Assembly (NCBI RefSeq): GCF_001189965.1
Contig: NZ_LFLU01000002.1
Span: forward strand, 434,001 to 498,000
Length of the DNA stretch: 64,000 nt
Origin: Herbaspirillum rhizosphaerae
GTDB taxonomy: Bacteria > Pseudomonadota > Gammaproteobacteria > Burkholderiales > Burkholderiaceae_D
Direction of reading: 5' to 3'
The notes beneath the pieces were generated by a model. The model was not told the origin of the DNA and made no database searches. It saw only the letters and a list, made by a program, of their open reading frames with translations. Below are positions 45,496 through 54,216 of this stretch, piece after piece; positions within the stretch are counted from its first letter, which is position 1, and every line of letters begins with the position of its first letter. The translations under genes were made by a program, and so were the position numbers.

Positions 45496-46053
45496 TTATT
45501 GTCCTTTCGGCGGATCGACGCGCGGCTGGATGATCGCCGTGATGCGGCCGCCGCCCGGTTTGCTTTCGCCGGTATTGGTGTTGTTGACCGAATAGAACTC
45601 GGCGCGGCTGTCGTAGGAAATGAACTCGCCGTTGACTTCATCCGTCACGCGCGCGCCGTCCATGCGTTGCATGTGGGCACGCGTAAACAATTTGGAGATT
45701 TCGGTTTTCTCGCTGTATTCGATGCGTTCGGCCTGGCCTTCGATCCACAGGTTCGGACCGCCGTCGCGCTTCTGGCGGAAGCTGGCAAGCTGGCCCGGCG
45801 CTGCATACAGGATCGCCAGTTCATAGCCGGCGGGATCGGTGGTGAGCACCACCTTGCCGGCCTTGATCAGCAGCGTGCCGCGCGTCAGGATGACGTTGCC
45901 GGTGAAGGTCTTCACCTGTTTGACGTCGTCATAGACCATCTGCTCGGCTTCGATGCGGGTCGGCTTTTCGGTGTCGGCTTTTTCAGCGCGAACGATGCCG
46001 CTTGCGCTCATCAGGAGCAGGGTCAGCAGAGGCAATAAAAGATTCGTTTTCAT
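45496..46053 (-). CDS. lptA: LPS transport periplasmic protein LptA
   Basis: A 185-residue protein with a signal peptide (1-23, ending VRAEK) and an OstA/LptA beta-jellyroll (about 30-150). The family's typical RIEAEQMVYDDVKQVKTFTG and later FTRAHMQRMDGARVTDEVNG are visible. LptA monomers stack into the bridge carrying LPS from LptC to LptD across the periplasm. The C-terminal tail is Pro/Gly/Arg-rich and longer than E. coli's. It lies between lptC and lptB in the expected order. Confidence 0.95.
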   Translation of the reverse strand: MKTNLLLPLLTLLLMSASGIVRAEKADTEKPTRIEAEQMVYDDVKQVKTFTGNVILTRGTLLIKAGKVVLTTDPAGYELAILYAAPGQLASFRQKRDGGPNLWIEGQAERIEYSEKTEISKLFTRAHMQRMDGARVTDEVNGEFISYDSRAEFYSVNNTNTGESKPGGGRITAIIQPRVDPPKGQ

Positions 46054-46101
46054 ATCATCCTGCGCGGGTATCTCGCTTGGTTATGCCAGCTGGCGGTGAG
46101 G

Positions 46102-46704
46102 CTAGCGTGGACGCGGCTGGTAAGTACCGCGGACATTGTGTAGTAACTGGAATTCTTGCGTGGCGTTGTTGGCGATCATGCCGGTGCCGGTCATGATGGA
46201 CGAGCCCATGGTCAGTTCAACCGGTTTGTCCGTCTTGGCAATATCGTCGTCCGGCAACAGCAACAGATATTCCGTTTTCAAGTGCATGTTCTCGGATTTT
46301 GCAGTGGCGGCGCGATTGCCGTTGACGTCGCCGTACATGTGAATCTTGCTGTTGTCGTCTTCAATCCTGGCGCGTTGCGAGTACAGCGTCATCGGCGCTT
46401 TTTCTTCGGTCAGGGTAGTGATGACGGGCTTGGTCACTTCAAACGAATCGTCAGCAGGGAAGTGGACCATCCTGGCGCCGGTGATGTCGTAGCGCGGCTG
46501 GCCGGTTTCCGACATCTTGACGTAGCTGAACTGCTCGACGTAATAGTCAGGCTTGCTGCTTGGACGCGTTGTGAGCGCGCTGTCGCTGTTGCTGCGCAGG
46601 ACTTGCAGCACCCAGAAGCTGGCCAGCGCCAGCGCCGCGAGGACGGCGACGATGATGGCCAACCGGATGCGCTGCGCTGCGCGTTCGCCGCTGTGGTTGC
46701 TCAT
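46102..46704 (-). CDS. lptC: LPS export inner-membrane protein LptC
   Basis: A 200-residue bitopic protein. I chose ATG 46704 (MSNHSGERAA), which overlaps the kdsC stop by four bases; an upstream extension would sit in kdsC. One membrane helix (about 14-34) anchors a periplasmic jellyroll with YVEQFSYVKMSETGQPRYDITG, the signature beginning of the family. It receives LPS from LptFG and hands it to LptA. The C-terminal region is poorly conserved, as usual. Confidence 0.94.
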   Translation of the reverse strand: MSNHSGERAAQRIRLAIIVAVLAALALASFWVLQVLRSNSDSALTTRPSSKPDYYVEQFSYVKMSETGQPRYDITGARMVHFPADDSFEVTKPVITTLTEEKAPMTLYSQRARIEDDNSKIHMYGDVNGNRAATAKSENMHLKTEYLLLLPDDDIAKTDKPVELTMGSSIMTGTGMIANNATQEFQLLHNVRGTYQPRPR

Positions 46705-47252
46705 GCAAGATAGCCGGCCAGCGCCGTCTCGTAATGGCCCTGCGCCGTCAGGATGAAGTCGCACAGTTCGCGGGCGGCGCCGTTGCCGCCGAAGCCCTCG
46801 GTGATGTAGTCGACGCGTTGCTTGACGTCATGGTGGCCGTTGGCCACACAGGCGGTGAAGCCGACCTTGGTCAGCACCGGCAGGTCGATCACGTCGTCGC
46901 CGAGATAGCCGCAGGCTGACGCCGGGATGCCGGTCTGTTCCAGCAATTGCGCAAAGGCGATGCGCTTGTCGTGCACGCCCTGGAACACATGGGCGATGCC
47001 CAGATCCTTGGCGCGACGCAAGACGATAGGCGACTGCCTGGCCGTGATGATCGCGGTGGCGATGCCGCCGAACTGCTGCAGCATCTTGATGCCGTGGCCG
47101 TCGAGCGCGTTGAAGCGCTTGATCGGTTCGCCGTCGGGGCCGTAGTACAAGCCGCCGTCCGTCAGTACGCCGTCGACGTCGAAAATCATCAGCCGGACTT
47201 GCTTGGCTTTGGCAATGGCGGCGGCGCTGGCCGTACTGAATCGGTCGGCCAT
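46701..47252 (-). CDS. kdsC: 3-deoxy-D-manno-octulosonate 8-phosphate phosphatase KdsC
   Basis: A 183-residue cap-less C1 HAD phosphatase that removes phosphate from KDO 8-phosphate. The nucleophile motif DVDGVLTDGG places Asp25 and Asp27. The family's GHGIKMLQQFGG and the GYLGDDVIDLPV metal-site motif lie further on. A C-terminal AARELCDFIL segment completes it. Its ATG overlaps the kdsD stop by one base, so the KDO and LPS-export genes form one translationally coupled run. Confidence 0.96.
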   Translation of the reverse strand: MADRFSTASAAAIAKAKQVRLMIFDVDGVLTDGGLYYGPDGEPIKRFNALDGHGIKMLQQFGGIATAIITARQSPIVLRRAKDLGIAHVFQGVHDKRIAFAQLLEQTGIPASACGYLGDDVIDLPVLTKVGFTACVANGHHDVKQRVDYITEGFGGNGAARELCDFILTAQGHYETALAGYLA

Positions 47253-48280
47253 CAGATCACCTTGGCGCGGGTCAGGTCATGGATATGCAGCGCGCCGACC
47301 AGTTTGCCGGCGGCATCGGCCACCAATACCTGGTTGATGCGGAATTCTTCCATCAGCTGTACGGCATCGACTGCCAGTTGATCCGGCGTGATGGTACGCG
47401 GACCGCGGTGCATGACGTCGGCAATGGAAGACTTGGTGAAGTCGTCGCCGCGTTCCAGCAGGCGGCGCAGGTCGCCGTCGGTGAACACGCCGATCGGGCG
47501 GTATTCGTTATCGACCACGGCGGTCATCGCCATGCCCTTGCGGGTGATTTCCATCAGGGCGGCCGACAGCGATACATCCGGCGTGACGGCGGGAATCGCA
47601 TCGCCGGTGCGCATCACGTCGCGCACGTGCGTCAGCAGGCGGCGGCCGAGCGCGCCGCCCGGGTGCGAGCGGGCAAAGTCTTCTTCCATGAAGCCGCGTG
47701 CGTCCAGCAGGGATACCGCCAGCGCGTCGCCCATGGCCAGTGTGGCAGTGGTGCTCGCGGTTGGGGCCAGGTTCAGCGTACAGGCTTCCTTGTCCACGCC
47801 GACGTTCAGATGAATCGCCGACAGCAGCGCCAGGCTGGATTCGTCATTGCCGGTCATGGCGATCAGGTAGGCGCCCATGCGCTTGATGATCGGCACGATG
47901 GCCATCAGCTCGGCGGTTTCGCCGGAATTGGAAATGGCGATGAAAACGTCGTTCGGCGTGACCATGCCCAGGTCGCCGTGCGCGGCTTCCGCCGGATGCA
48001 TGAACAGCGCGGGGGTGCCGGTCGAGGCGAAAGTTGCCGCGATCTTGCGGCCGATATGGCCGGATTTGCCGATGCCGGAGACCACCACGCGGCCTTTGCA
48101 TTCCATCAACACGCCGACGGCGCGGGCCAGCGGTTCATCGGCGTTGTCCGACATCCGGGCCTTGAGCGCCAAAATGGCGTCGGCCTCGATTTGCAGGGTT
48201 TGACGGGCGAGACTCAGCGCGCGCTGTGCGCTTTCGGTAGAAAAAGCTTTTGGCAAGATTTTATGTTCGGTTACACTCAT
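47252..48280 (-). CDS. kdsD: D-arabinose 5-phosphate isomerase KdsD/KpsF
   Basis: A 342-residue isomerase converting ribulose 5-phosphate to arabinose 5-phosphate, the first step to KDO. The SIS domain (about 45-180) contains VVSGIGKSGHIGRKIAATFASTG and the HPAEAAHGDLG segment with the catalytic His area. Two CBS domains follow (about 212-270 and 280-335). It is the first gene of the kdsD-kdsC-lptCAB-rpoN run, and its promoter should lie in the 252 bp shared with the divergent antiporter gene. Confidence 0.95.
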   Translation of the reverse strand: MSVTEHKILPKAFSTESAQRALSLARQTLQIEADAILALKARMSDNADEPLARAVGVLMECKGRVVVSGIGKSGHIGRKIAATFASTGTPALFMHPAEAAHGDLGMVTPNDVFIAISNSGETAELMAIVPIIKRMGAYLIAMTGNDESSLALLSAIHLNVGVDKEACTLNLAPTASTTATLAMGDALAVSLLDARGFMEEDFARSHPGGALGRRLLTHVRDVMRTGDAIPAVTPDVSLSAALMEITRKGMAMTAVVDNEYRPIGVFTDGDLRRLLERGDDFTKSSIADVMHRGPRTITPDQLAVDAVQLMEEFRINQVLVADAAGKLVGALHIHDLTRAKVI

Positions 48281-48359
48281 AACCGAAGTATAAACGAATT
48301 ACGAAAGCAAAAAACTTGCCAGATGTAACCTCGTGTAGCGCCATGGGTGTATTTGGGGA

Positions 48360-48466
48360 GCCTTGCGGCCGCAATCGGCCATCCTGAAGCCAGAGTATAC
48401 GGCTGAAATGCAGACGGGGCGGGCCTGTCGCAATAATGCACCAAATCAGATCGGTGGCCGCAAGGC
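48360..48466. repeat. 11-bp inverted repeat in the kdsD/antiporter divergent region
   Basis: GCCTTGCGGCC (48360-48370) recurs in inverse as GGCCGCAAGGC (48456-48466), 85 bases apart. The left copy also overlaps a perfect palindrome TTGCGGCCGCAA (48363-48374). It might be paired binding sites for one regulator. The function is not known. Confidence 0.4.
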
Positions 48467-48532
48467 AGGCATGGTTCTGGCTTAACAGGTCGTATGGCCT
48501 TCACCTATAAAAATTGCTTCGTTTTCTAATCC

Positions 48533-50521
48533 ATGTTTTCAGGTCTGGAACTCACACTCTTCCTACTCGGCGCTGCAGTGCTTGGCGTCGTCGTTTTTCG
48601 AATGTTTCATCTGCCGCCGATGCTGGGCTATCTGGTCGTCGGCATCGTCATCGGCCCGCACGGGCTCGGTTTTGCCGAAGATAACGAAACCACCCACGCC
48701 CTGGCCGAGTTCGGCGTGGTCTTCCTGATGTTCTCGATCGGGCTGGAATTCTCCCTGCCCAAGCTCTCGTCCATGCGCCATATCGTGTTCGGACTGGGCG
48801 TGGCGCAAGTGCTGGCGACCATCGCGGTGGCCATGGTGTTCGGCTGGAGCACCGCCTACATCCTGCCGCAACTGCACAATATCAGCTGGCCGGCGGCCTT
48901 TGCCCTGGGCGGCGCGCTGGCCATGTCATCCACCGCCATCGTCTCCAAGCTGCTGACCGAGCGGCTGGAGCTGGAAACCGAACACGGCCGTCGCATCCTC
49001 GGCATCCTGCTGTTCCAGGATCTGGCGCTGGTGCCGCTGCTGATCATCGTGCCGGCGCTGGCCAAGAACACCGGCAACCTGGCCGTCACACTGGCCTGGG
49101 CGACCACCAAGGCGGTGGTGGTGCTGGCCTTGCTGTTGTTCTTCGGACAAAAACTGATGCGCAGCTGGTTCCAGGTCGTCGTCAAGCGGCGCTCGCAGGA
49201 GCTGTTCATGCTGAACCTGCTGATGATCACGCTGGGCGCGGCCTGGATCACCGAAAAAGCCGGCTTGTCGCTGGCGCTGGGCGCCTTCATCGCCGGCATG
49301 CTGATCTCCGAGACTGAATACAAGCATCAGGTGGAAGAAGACATCAAATCCTTCCGCGACGTCTTGCTGGGACTATTCTTCATCACCATCGGCATGCTGC
49401 TCAACGTGCACCTGGTGCTGGAGCACTGGTGGCTGGTCCTGCTGCTGCTGATCGGGCCGGTGCTGCTCAAGTTCGTCTTGATTGCCGGCCTGGCCAAGCT
49501 GTTTGGCTCCAGCACCGGCGTGGCCCTGCGCACCGGCCTGGCGCTGGCGCAGGCCGGCGAATTCGGCTTCGTGCTGTTGAATCAGGCCGGCGGCTTGCAA
49601 CTGATGGATCCGCTGCTGATCCAGGTGATTCTGGCGTCAATGGTGCTGTCCATGCTGGCGGCGCCGTTCATCCTCGCCAAATCCGACGCCATCGTCATGA
49701 AGCTGTCGGCCAACGAATGGATGCTGCAATCGCTGGCGCTGACGCAGCTTGCCACGCGCACCATGTCGAGCCGCAAGCACGTCATCATCGCCGGCTTCGG
49801 CCGCAGCGGCCAGAGCCTGGCCAAGCTGCTCGATGAAGAAGGCATTCCCTACCACGCGCTGGAAATGGATCCGGATCTGGTGCATGACACCCAGGTCGCC
49901 GGCGCCAATGTCTCGTACGGCGACGCCGCCCGCCGCGAAAGCCTGGTGGCGGCCGGCATCCACCGCGCTGCGGCGCTGGTGGTCACCTATGCCAGCACGC
50001 CGTCGGCGCTGAAGGTTTTGCATCACGCCAATGAACTGGTGCCGACGCTGCCGGTGATCGTGCGCAGCCATGACGATGCCGATCTCGACAAACTGCTTGC
50101 CGCCGGCGCCACCGAAGTCGTGCCGGAAGCGCTGGAAGGCAGCCTGATGCTGGCTTCCCATGCACTGGTGATGCTGGGCGTGCCGCTGCGGCGCGTGGTG
50201 CACCGCGTGCAGCGTGCCCGCGATGAGCGCTACACCTCGCTGCGCGGCTATTTCCACGGCGCCTCGGACGTGCCGGAAGACAACGACAGCCTCAATGTGC
50301 GCCTGGAATCCGTCGTGCTCGCCGAAGGCGCCAGCGCCATCGGCAAGACCTTGTACCAGGTCGCGCTGGAGCAATTCGACACCGAGGTCACGATGCTTCG
50401 GCGCGGCAAGCTGCGCGTCGAATTCACGCCGGATACGCAGTTGCAGATTGATGACATCCTGGTCTTGCGCGGCACCGCAGAAAATATCCTCAAAGCGGAA
50501 AAGCGCTTGCTGAAAAAATAA
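48533..50521 (+). CDS. CPA2 family K+/H+ antiporter with RCK domain (KefB/KefC-like)
   Basis: A 662-residue protein. The first about 390 residues form the Na+/H+ exchanger-type membrane domain (roughly 12 helices starting LELTLFLLGAAVLG). A cytoplasmic RCK/TrkA-N domain starts near 420 with GFGRSGQSLAKLL, the NAD-binding Rossmann motif. A TrkA-C domain near 590-655 closes it. Such proteins exchange K+ for H+ under nucleotide or thiol control. It is divergent from kdsD and followed 13 bp later by an AEC permease gene. There is no KefF/KefG ancillary gene nearby, so glutathione gating is uncertain. Confidence 0.92.
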   Translation: MFSGLELTLFLLGAAVLGVVVFRMFHLPPMLGYLVVGIVIGPHGLGFAEDNETTHALAEFGVVFLMFSIGLEFSLPKLSSMRHIVFGLGVAQVLATIAVAMVFGWSTAYILPQLHNISWPAAFALGGALAMSSTAIVSKLLTERLELETEHGRRILGILLFQDLALVPLLIIVPALAKNTGNLAVTLAWATTKAVVVLALLLFFGQKLMRSWFQVVVKRRSQELFMLNLLMITLGAAWITEKAGLSLALGAFIAGMLISETEYKHQVEEDIKSFRDVLLGLFFITIGMLLNVHLVLEHWWLVLLLLIGPVLLKFVLIAGLAKLFGSSTGVALRTGLALAQAGEFGFVLLNQAGGLQLMDPLLIQVILASMVLSMLAAPFILAKSDAIVMKLSANEWMLQSLALTQLATRTMSSRKHVIIAGFGRSGQSLAKLLDEEGIPYHALEMDPDLVHDTQVAGANVSYGDAARRESLVAAGIHRAAALVVTYASTPSALKVLHHANELVPTLPVIVRSHDDADLDKLLAAGATEVVPEALEGSLMLASHALVMLGVPLRRVVHRVQRARDERYTSLRGYFHGASDVPEDNDSLNVRLESVVLAEGASAIGKTLYQVALEQFDTEVTMLRRGKLRVEFTPDTQLQIDDILVLRGTAENILKAEKRLLKK

Positions 50522-50534
50522 AGAATGGACATCA

Positions 50535-51455
50535 ATGGAAATCATTGAGCGCATCACCGGCATCATCCTTCCCGTTTTCGCCATCATCGCCATCGGCTAC
50601 GGTTACGCGCGCTGGCGCGGGGAAGTGGTGCGCTCCGACATGGCCTCGGTCAATCGCGTGTCGATGGAAGTGCTGGCGCCGCTGATGGTCTTTAGCGCAC
50701 TGGCAGCCAAGGATTTCGACCTGGTGCATAACGGCTGGCTGATCCTCGCCAGCGCGCTGATTTCGCTCGGATCGGGCCTGTTGGCATGGCCGGTCGCGCG
50801 GCTGTTCGGCTACGACAAGCGCACCTTCCTGCCGCCCATGATGTACAACAACGGCGGCAACATGGGCGTGCCGCTGATGCTGCTGGCGTTCGGGCCGGAG
50901 AGCCTGTCGGCGGCCGTGGCCTTGTTCACGGCGGCGACCTTCATCTATTTTTCGCTCGGCGTCAAAATGTTGCAGCATGGCCGGGATACCCGGCCCGGCT
51001 CGCTGCTGCGGCTGTTCAAAAGTCCGATCATGATCGCCATGGTGCTGGGCGTGCTGTTTGCCGTCTTCCACGTGCCGCTGCCGTCGCCGATTTTTTCCGC
51101 GATGAAGCTGCTGGGCGAGGCAAGCATTCCCATCATGCTGTTTGCGCTGGGCGTGCGCATGATGGATATCAGTTTCAAAAGCTGGCACATCGGCCTGATC
51201 GGCGCGGCCACCTGCCCGCTGGTTGGCTTGATCGTCGCCTTCCTGCTGGATCAGGTGCTGCCGTTGACAGCCGGACAACGCGGCCAGATGTATCTGTTCG
51301 CAGCATTGCCGCCGGCGGTGCTGTGTTTCATGGTGGCCGAACAATATCGCCAGGAGCCGGACAAGGTGGCGTCGATAGTACTCATGGGCAATCTTGCAGC
51401 GGTCGTTTTCGTGCCGCTTGGTTTATGGATGGGACTGCCTGCGTCGATTCGTTGA
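50535..51455 (+). CDS. AEC family transporter (auxin efflux carrier type)
   Basis: A 306-residue membrane protein of the AEC family with about ten helices in two inverted five-helix halves; a central break is seen near 150-160. The conserved YNNGGNMGVPL segment near 97 is the crossover region of the first half. Bacterial members transport organic acids such as malate or malonate. It is 13 bp after the antiporter gene and may be co-transcribed with it. Substrate unknown. Confidence 0.92.
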   Translation: MEIIERITGIILPVFAIIAIGYGYARWRGEVVRSDMASVNRVSMEVLAPLMVFSALAAKDFDLVHNGWLILASALISLGSGLLAWPVARLFGYDKRTFLPPMMYNNGGNMGVPLMLLAFGPESLSAAVALFTAATFIYFSLGVKMLQHGRDTRPGSLLRLFKSPIMIAMVLGVLFAVFHVPLPSPIFSAMKLLGEASIPIMLFALGVRMMDISFKSWHIGLIGAATCPLVGLIVAFLLDQVLPLTAGQRGQMYLFAALPPAVLCFMVAEQYRQEPDKVASIVLMGNLAAVVFVPLGLWMGLPASIR

Positions 51456-51561
51456 ATTGCACCCGGAGGACGGCTTTATTCCACGTATCTTGGTATGGGA
51501 AATGCTTGGAAACTGATACAAGCGCTCAGTGTGCTTAATAAGTCATTCTAAGGATGTTCTC

Positions 51562-53298
51562 ATGCTCAAAAATCTCTCCATCAAAGCGCGTTTGATCTTC
51601 GTTGTCAGCTTTCTTTCAGTCTTGCTTGCTCTTTTCGGCATAGTAGGCCTGGTCAGTTTGCAAAGAACCAACACCGACCTCAAATCCTTGTATGAAGATC
51701 GTGTCGTGTCGTTAATCCAGCTCGGCCAGGTGACTGATGCGGTCGACGCCGGGCGTTACACCATCTCGACTGCCATCGTCGGCGACTCCGGCGAGATCGA
51801 CAAGAGCATGGACAATCTCGACAAGGTCTTGAAAGAAGGCGACAAGGTCTGGAAAGAGTACCTGGCGACCTACCTCACGCCGGAAGAAACCAAGCTGGCC
51901 GGGCAATTCACTGCGCAGCAAAAGAAGTTCGTCGCGGAAGGCGTCAAGCCGGCCATGGAAGCGCTGCACAACCGTGATTTCCAAGGCGCCACCGACCTTT
52001 ACAACGGGCCTTTGCTGGAACTGTTCAAGCAGCTCAATGTCACCATGAAGAAGCTGGTCACCTTGCAGCAGGATGTCAGCAAGGAACTGTATGACCAGTC
52101 GCAGGCGCGCTATCAGACTTTCCTGACCGTCACCATCGCCGCCATCGTGGTCGGTATTTCCGTCGCAATCATCATGGGCATCTGGCTGGTGCGGGCGATT
52201 TCAGGTCCGCTCAATGAAGCTGTCAAAGTGGCCAAGGGCGTTGCCGACGGCGACCTGACGCAGACCATCGAAGTGCATTCGCGCGACGAAGCCGGTCAAT
52301 TGATGGAAGCGCTGCAGACCATGAACGGACGCCTGCAGCAGATCGTCGGCGAAGTGCGCGTCAGCACCGACACCATCACGACGGCATCGAGCGAAATCGC
52401 CACCGGCAACCTCGATCTTTCCGCCCGTACCGAAAGCCAGGCCGGGTCGCTGGAAGAGACGGCGTCGGCGATGGAAGAGCTGACCTCCACCGTCAAGCAG
52501 AATGCCGACAATGCCCGCCAGGCGAATCAGCTGGCGGCATCGGCATCGCAGATCGCGGAAGAGGGCGGCAACGTCGTCAGCAAGGTGGTCGTCACCATGA
52601 ACACCATCAATGATTCGTCGAAGAAGATCGTCGATATCATCAGTGTGATTGACGGCATCGCCTTCCAGACCAATATCCTGGCATTGAACGCCGCAGTGGA
52701 AGCCGCGCGCGCCGGCGAGCAGGGCCGCGGTTTCGCCGTCGTTGCGAGCGAAGTGCGTAGCCTGGCGCAACGCAGCGCCGCTGCCGCCAAGGAAATCAAG
52801 ACGCTGATCGACGACTCGGTGCAAAAGGTCGGCGAAGGCAGCAAACTGGTCGAGCAGGCCGGCGTCACCATGGACGAGGTGGTGGCCAGCGTCAAGCGCG
52901 TGACCGATGTCATGGGTGAAATCACGGCGGCCAGCCAGGAGCAAAGCTCCGGCATCGAAGAAGTCAATCGCGCCATCACGCAGATGGATGAGACCACGCA
53001 GCAAAATGCCGCGCTGGTGGAAGAGGCTGCCGCTGCCGCGCAATCCCTGCAGGATCAGGCGCAGCGTCTGACGCAGGTGGTGAGCGTGTTCAAGATCAGC
53101 GGTGCGCAGCAGTTCGCCGCGGCACCGGCAAGAACAGTCAATGTCACGCCGCGGCCTGCGGCGGTGTCTTCAGCGCCAGCCGCGGCTGCGAAGAAAGCCG
53201 TCGCCGTCAAACCGGCAAAACCGGCTGCGCCGGCGCTGGCGGCAAGCAACGCCGGCACAGGCAGCAAGACCGGCGACGACGATTGGGAACAGTTCTGA
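51562..53298 (+). CDS. Methyl-accepting chemotaxis protein with CheR/CheB tether
   Basis: A 578-residue chemoreceptor. I chose ATG 51562 ([16 protein letters not shown]), with AAGGA upstream; an extension to 51529 adds no domain. Helix 1 lies at about 10-30. The periplasmic four-helix-bundle domain follows (about 31-188), then helix 2 (about 190-212), HAMP and the signalling hairpin with [21 protein letters not shown] long Ala/Pro/Lys linker (about 520-570) leads to the C-terminal DDDWEQF, an xWxxF-type tether for CheR/CheB. It is followed by an intrinsic terminator. Ligand unknown. Confidence 0.95.
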   Translation: MLKNLSIKARLIFVVSFLSVLLALFGIVGLVSLQRTNTDLKSLYEDRVVSLIQLGQVTDAVDAGRYTISTAIVGDSGEIDKSMDNLDKVLKEGDKVWKEYLATYLTPEETKLAGQFTAQQKKFVAEGVKPAMEALHNRDFQGATDLYNGPLLELFKQLNVTMKKLVTLQQDVSKELYDQSQARYQTFLTVTIAAIVVGISVAIIMGIWLVRAISGPLNEAVKVAKGVADGDLTQTIEVHSRDEAGQLMEALQTMNGRLQQIVGEVRVSTDTITTASSEIATGNLDLSARTESQAGSLEETASAMEELTSTVKQNADNARQANQLAASASQIAEEGGNVVSKVVVTMNTINDSSKKIVDIISVIDGIAFQTNILALNAAVEAARAGEQGRGFAVVASEVRSLAQRSAAAAKEIKTLIDDSVQKVGEGSKLVEQAGVTMDEVVASVKRVTDVMGEITAASQEQSSGIEEVNRAITQMDETTQQNAALVEEAAAAAQSLQDQAQRLTQVVSVFKISGAQQFAAAPARTVNVTPRPAAVSSAPAAAAKKAVAVKPAKPAAPALAASNAGTGSKTGDDDWEQF

Positions 53299-53346
53299 GC
53301 GAATCCTGACGCGAATCCAGATCGGGGAGCAAAGCGCAGGATGTAA

Positions 53347-53381
53347 AAAAGGGGATTGCCGCAATGGCAATCCCCTTTTTG
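53347..53381 (+). terminator. Intrinsic terminator after the third chemoreceptor
   Basis: AAAAGGGGATTGCC and GGCAATCCCCTTTT form a perfect stem around GCAAT and run into TTTTT. It lies 50 bp after the chemoreceptor stop, and the A-run on the left lets it also serve the convergent dioxygenase gene. Confidence 0.9.
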
Positions 53382-53423
53382 TTTCATGCGGAGGAGACAG
53401 GTCTCTCCGCTGTAATCCTGCAC

Positions 53424-54188
53424 TCAGTCGAGCAAAATATCATCCGACGACGCCGAGCGCGAGCCGGGAACCGGCGGGTTGCTCCGGCCGTGATAGGCAA
53501 ACACCACCGACGACTTGATCTGCTCCGAGTTATTCTTGCCGGCAGCGTGGAACAAACCGCTGTGGAACAGCACCACATCGCCTTTTTCCAGCGGCACGGA
53601 AATTCCCTGCGCGAACAACGCCTGGTTGGCCGCGACTTCCGGACGCAGGAAATCGAGTTCGTCCATCTGCTCCGGCTGCAATTGCAGCAGATGCGAACCG
53701 GGGATGAACTTGAGGCCGCCGTTGTCGGCGTTTTCCGGACCCAGCGCCAGCCAGACCGAAATCAATTCATTGCGCGGAAACGACCAGTAGCGGATATCGC
53801 GATGCCAGCCGGTCGCCGTGCCGAAGGTCGGGTGCTTGGTCATCACGCAATTGTGATGCGACAGCGTGATGCATACCCGCTCTTCAAACAGTTGATGCAA
53901 TGCCGCCACCAGGCGCGGCTCGGAAGCCCAGGCGCGGAAACGGTCGTCGCGCTGCCAGGCGGCGCGCAAACGGCGTGCCGTGCGGCCTCCCGGTGCGTCC
54001 AGCGAGGACGGCGCGCCGGCGTAGCCGACGTCGGCTTCGTATTCCAGCGGCGCGACGGCCTGCTGTACATGCTCACGCGTGACGGCGAGCATGTCGTCGC
54101 AGGCCCCGGCAGGCACAAAGCCCTTGAGCAGCAGATAACCGTCTTTGCGGAAATCCTCGATCTGGGCTGAGGAAAGCAGCGTTTCCAT
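53424..54188 (-). CDS. PhyH family Fe(II)/2-oxoglutarate-type dioxygenase
   Basis: A 254-residue phytanoyl-CoA dioxygenase-family protein (ATG 54188; a TTG three codons earlier is less likely). The iron facial triad is probably His129-x-Asp131 (GWHRDIRYW) and His214 (HSGLFHAAG). The position after the second His that usually supplies the 2-oxoglutarate-binding Arg seems to be Lys225 (NNSEQIKSS); this is an eye alignment. It is a cytoplasmic hydroxylase of unknown substrate. It lies 28 bp downstream of uvrA on the same strand, which probably has no functional meaning. Confidence 0.88.
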   Translation of the reverse strand: METLLSSAQIEDFRKDGYLLLKGFVPAGACDDMLAVTREHVQQAVAPLEYEADVGYAGAPSSLDAPGGRTARRLRAAWQRDDRFRAWASEPRLVAALHQLFEERVCITLSHHNCVMTKHPTFGTATGWHRDIRYWSFPRNELISVWLALGPENADNGGLKFIPGSHLLQLQPEQMDELDFLRPEVAANQALFAQGISVPLEKGDVVLFHSGLFHAAGKNNSEQIKSSVVFAYHGRSNPPVPGSRSASSDDILLD

Positions 54189-54216
54189 GGTAATCAATCC
54201 TAATTCCTGAACGGTC

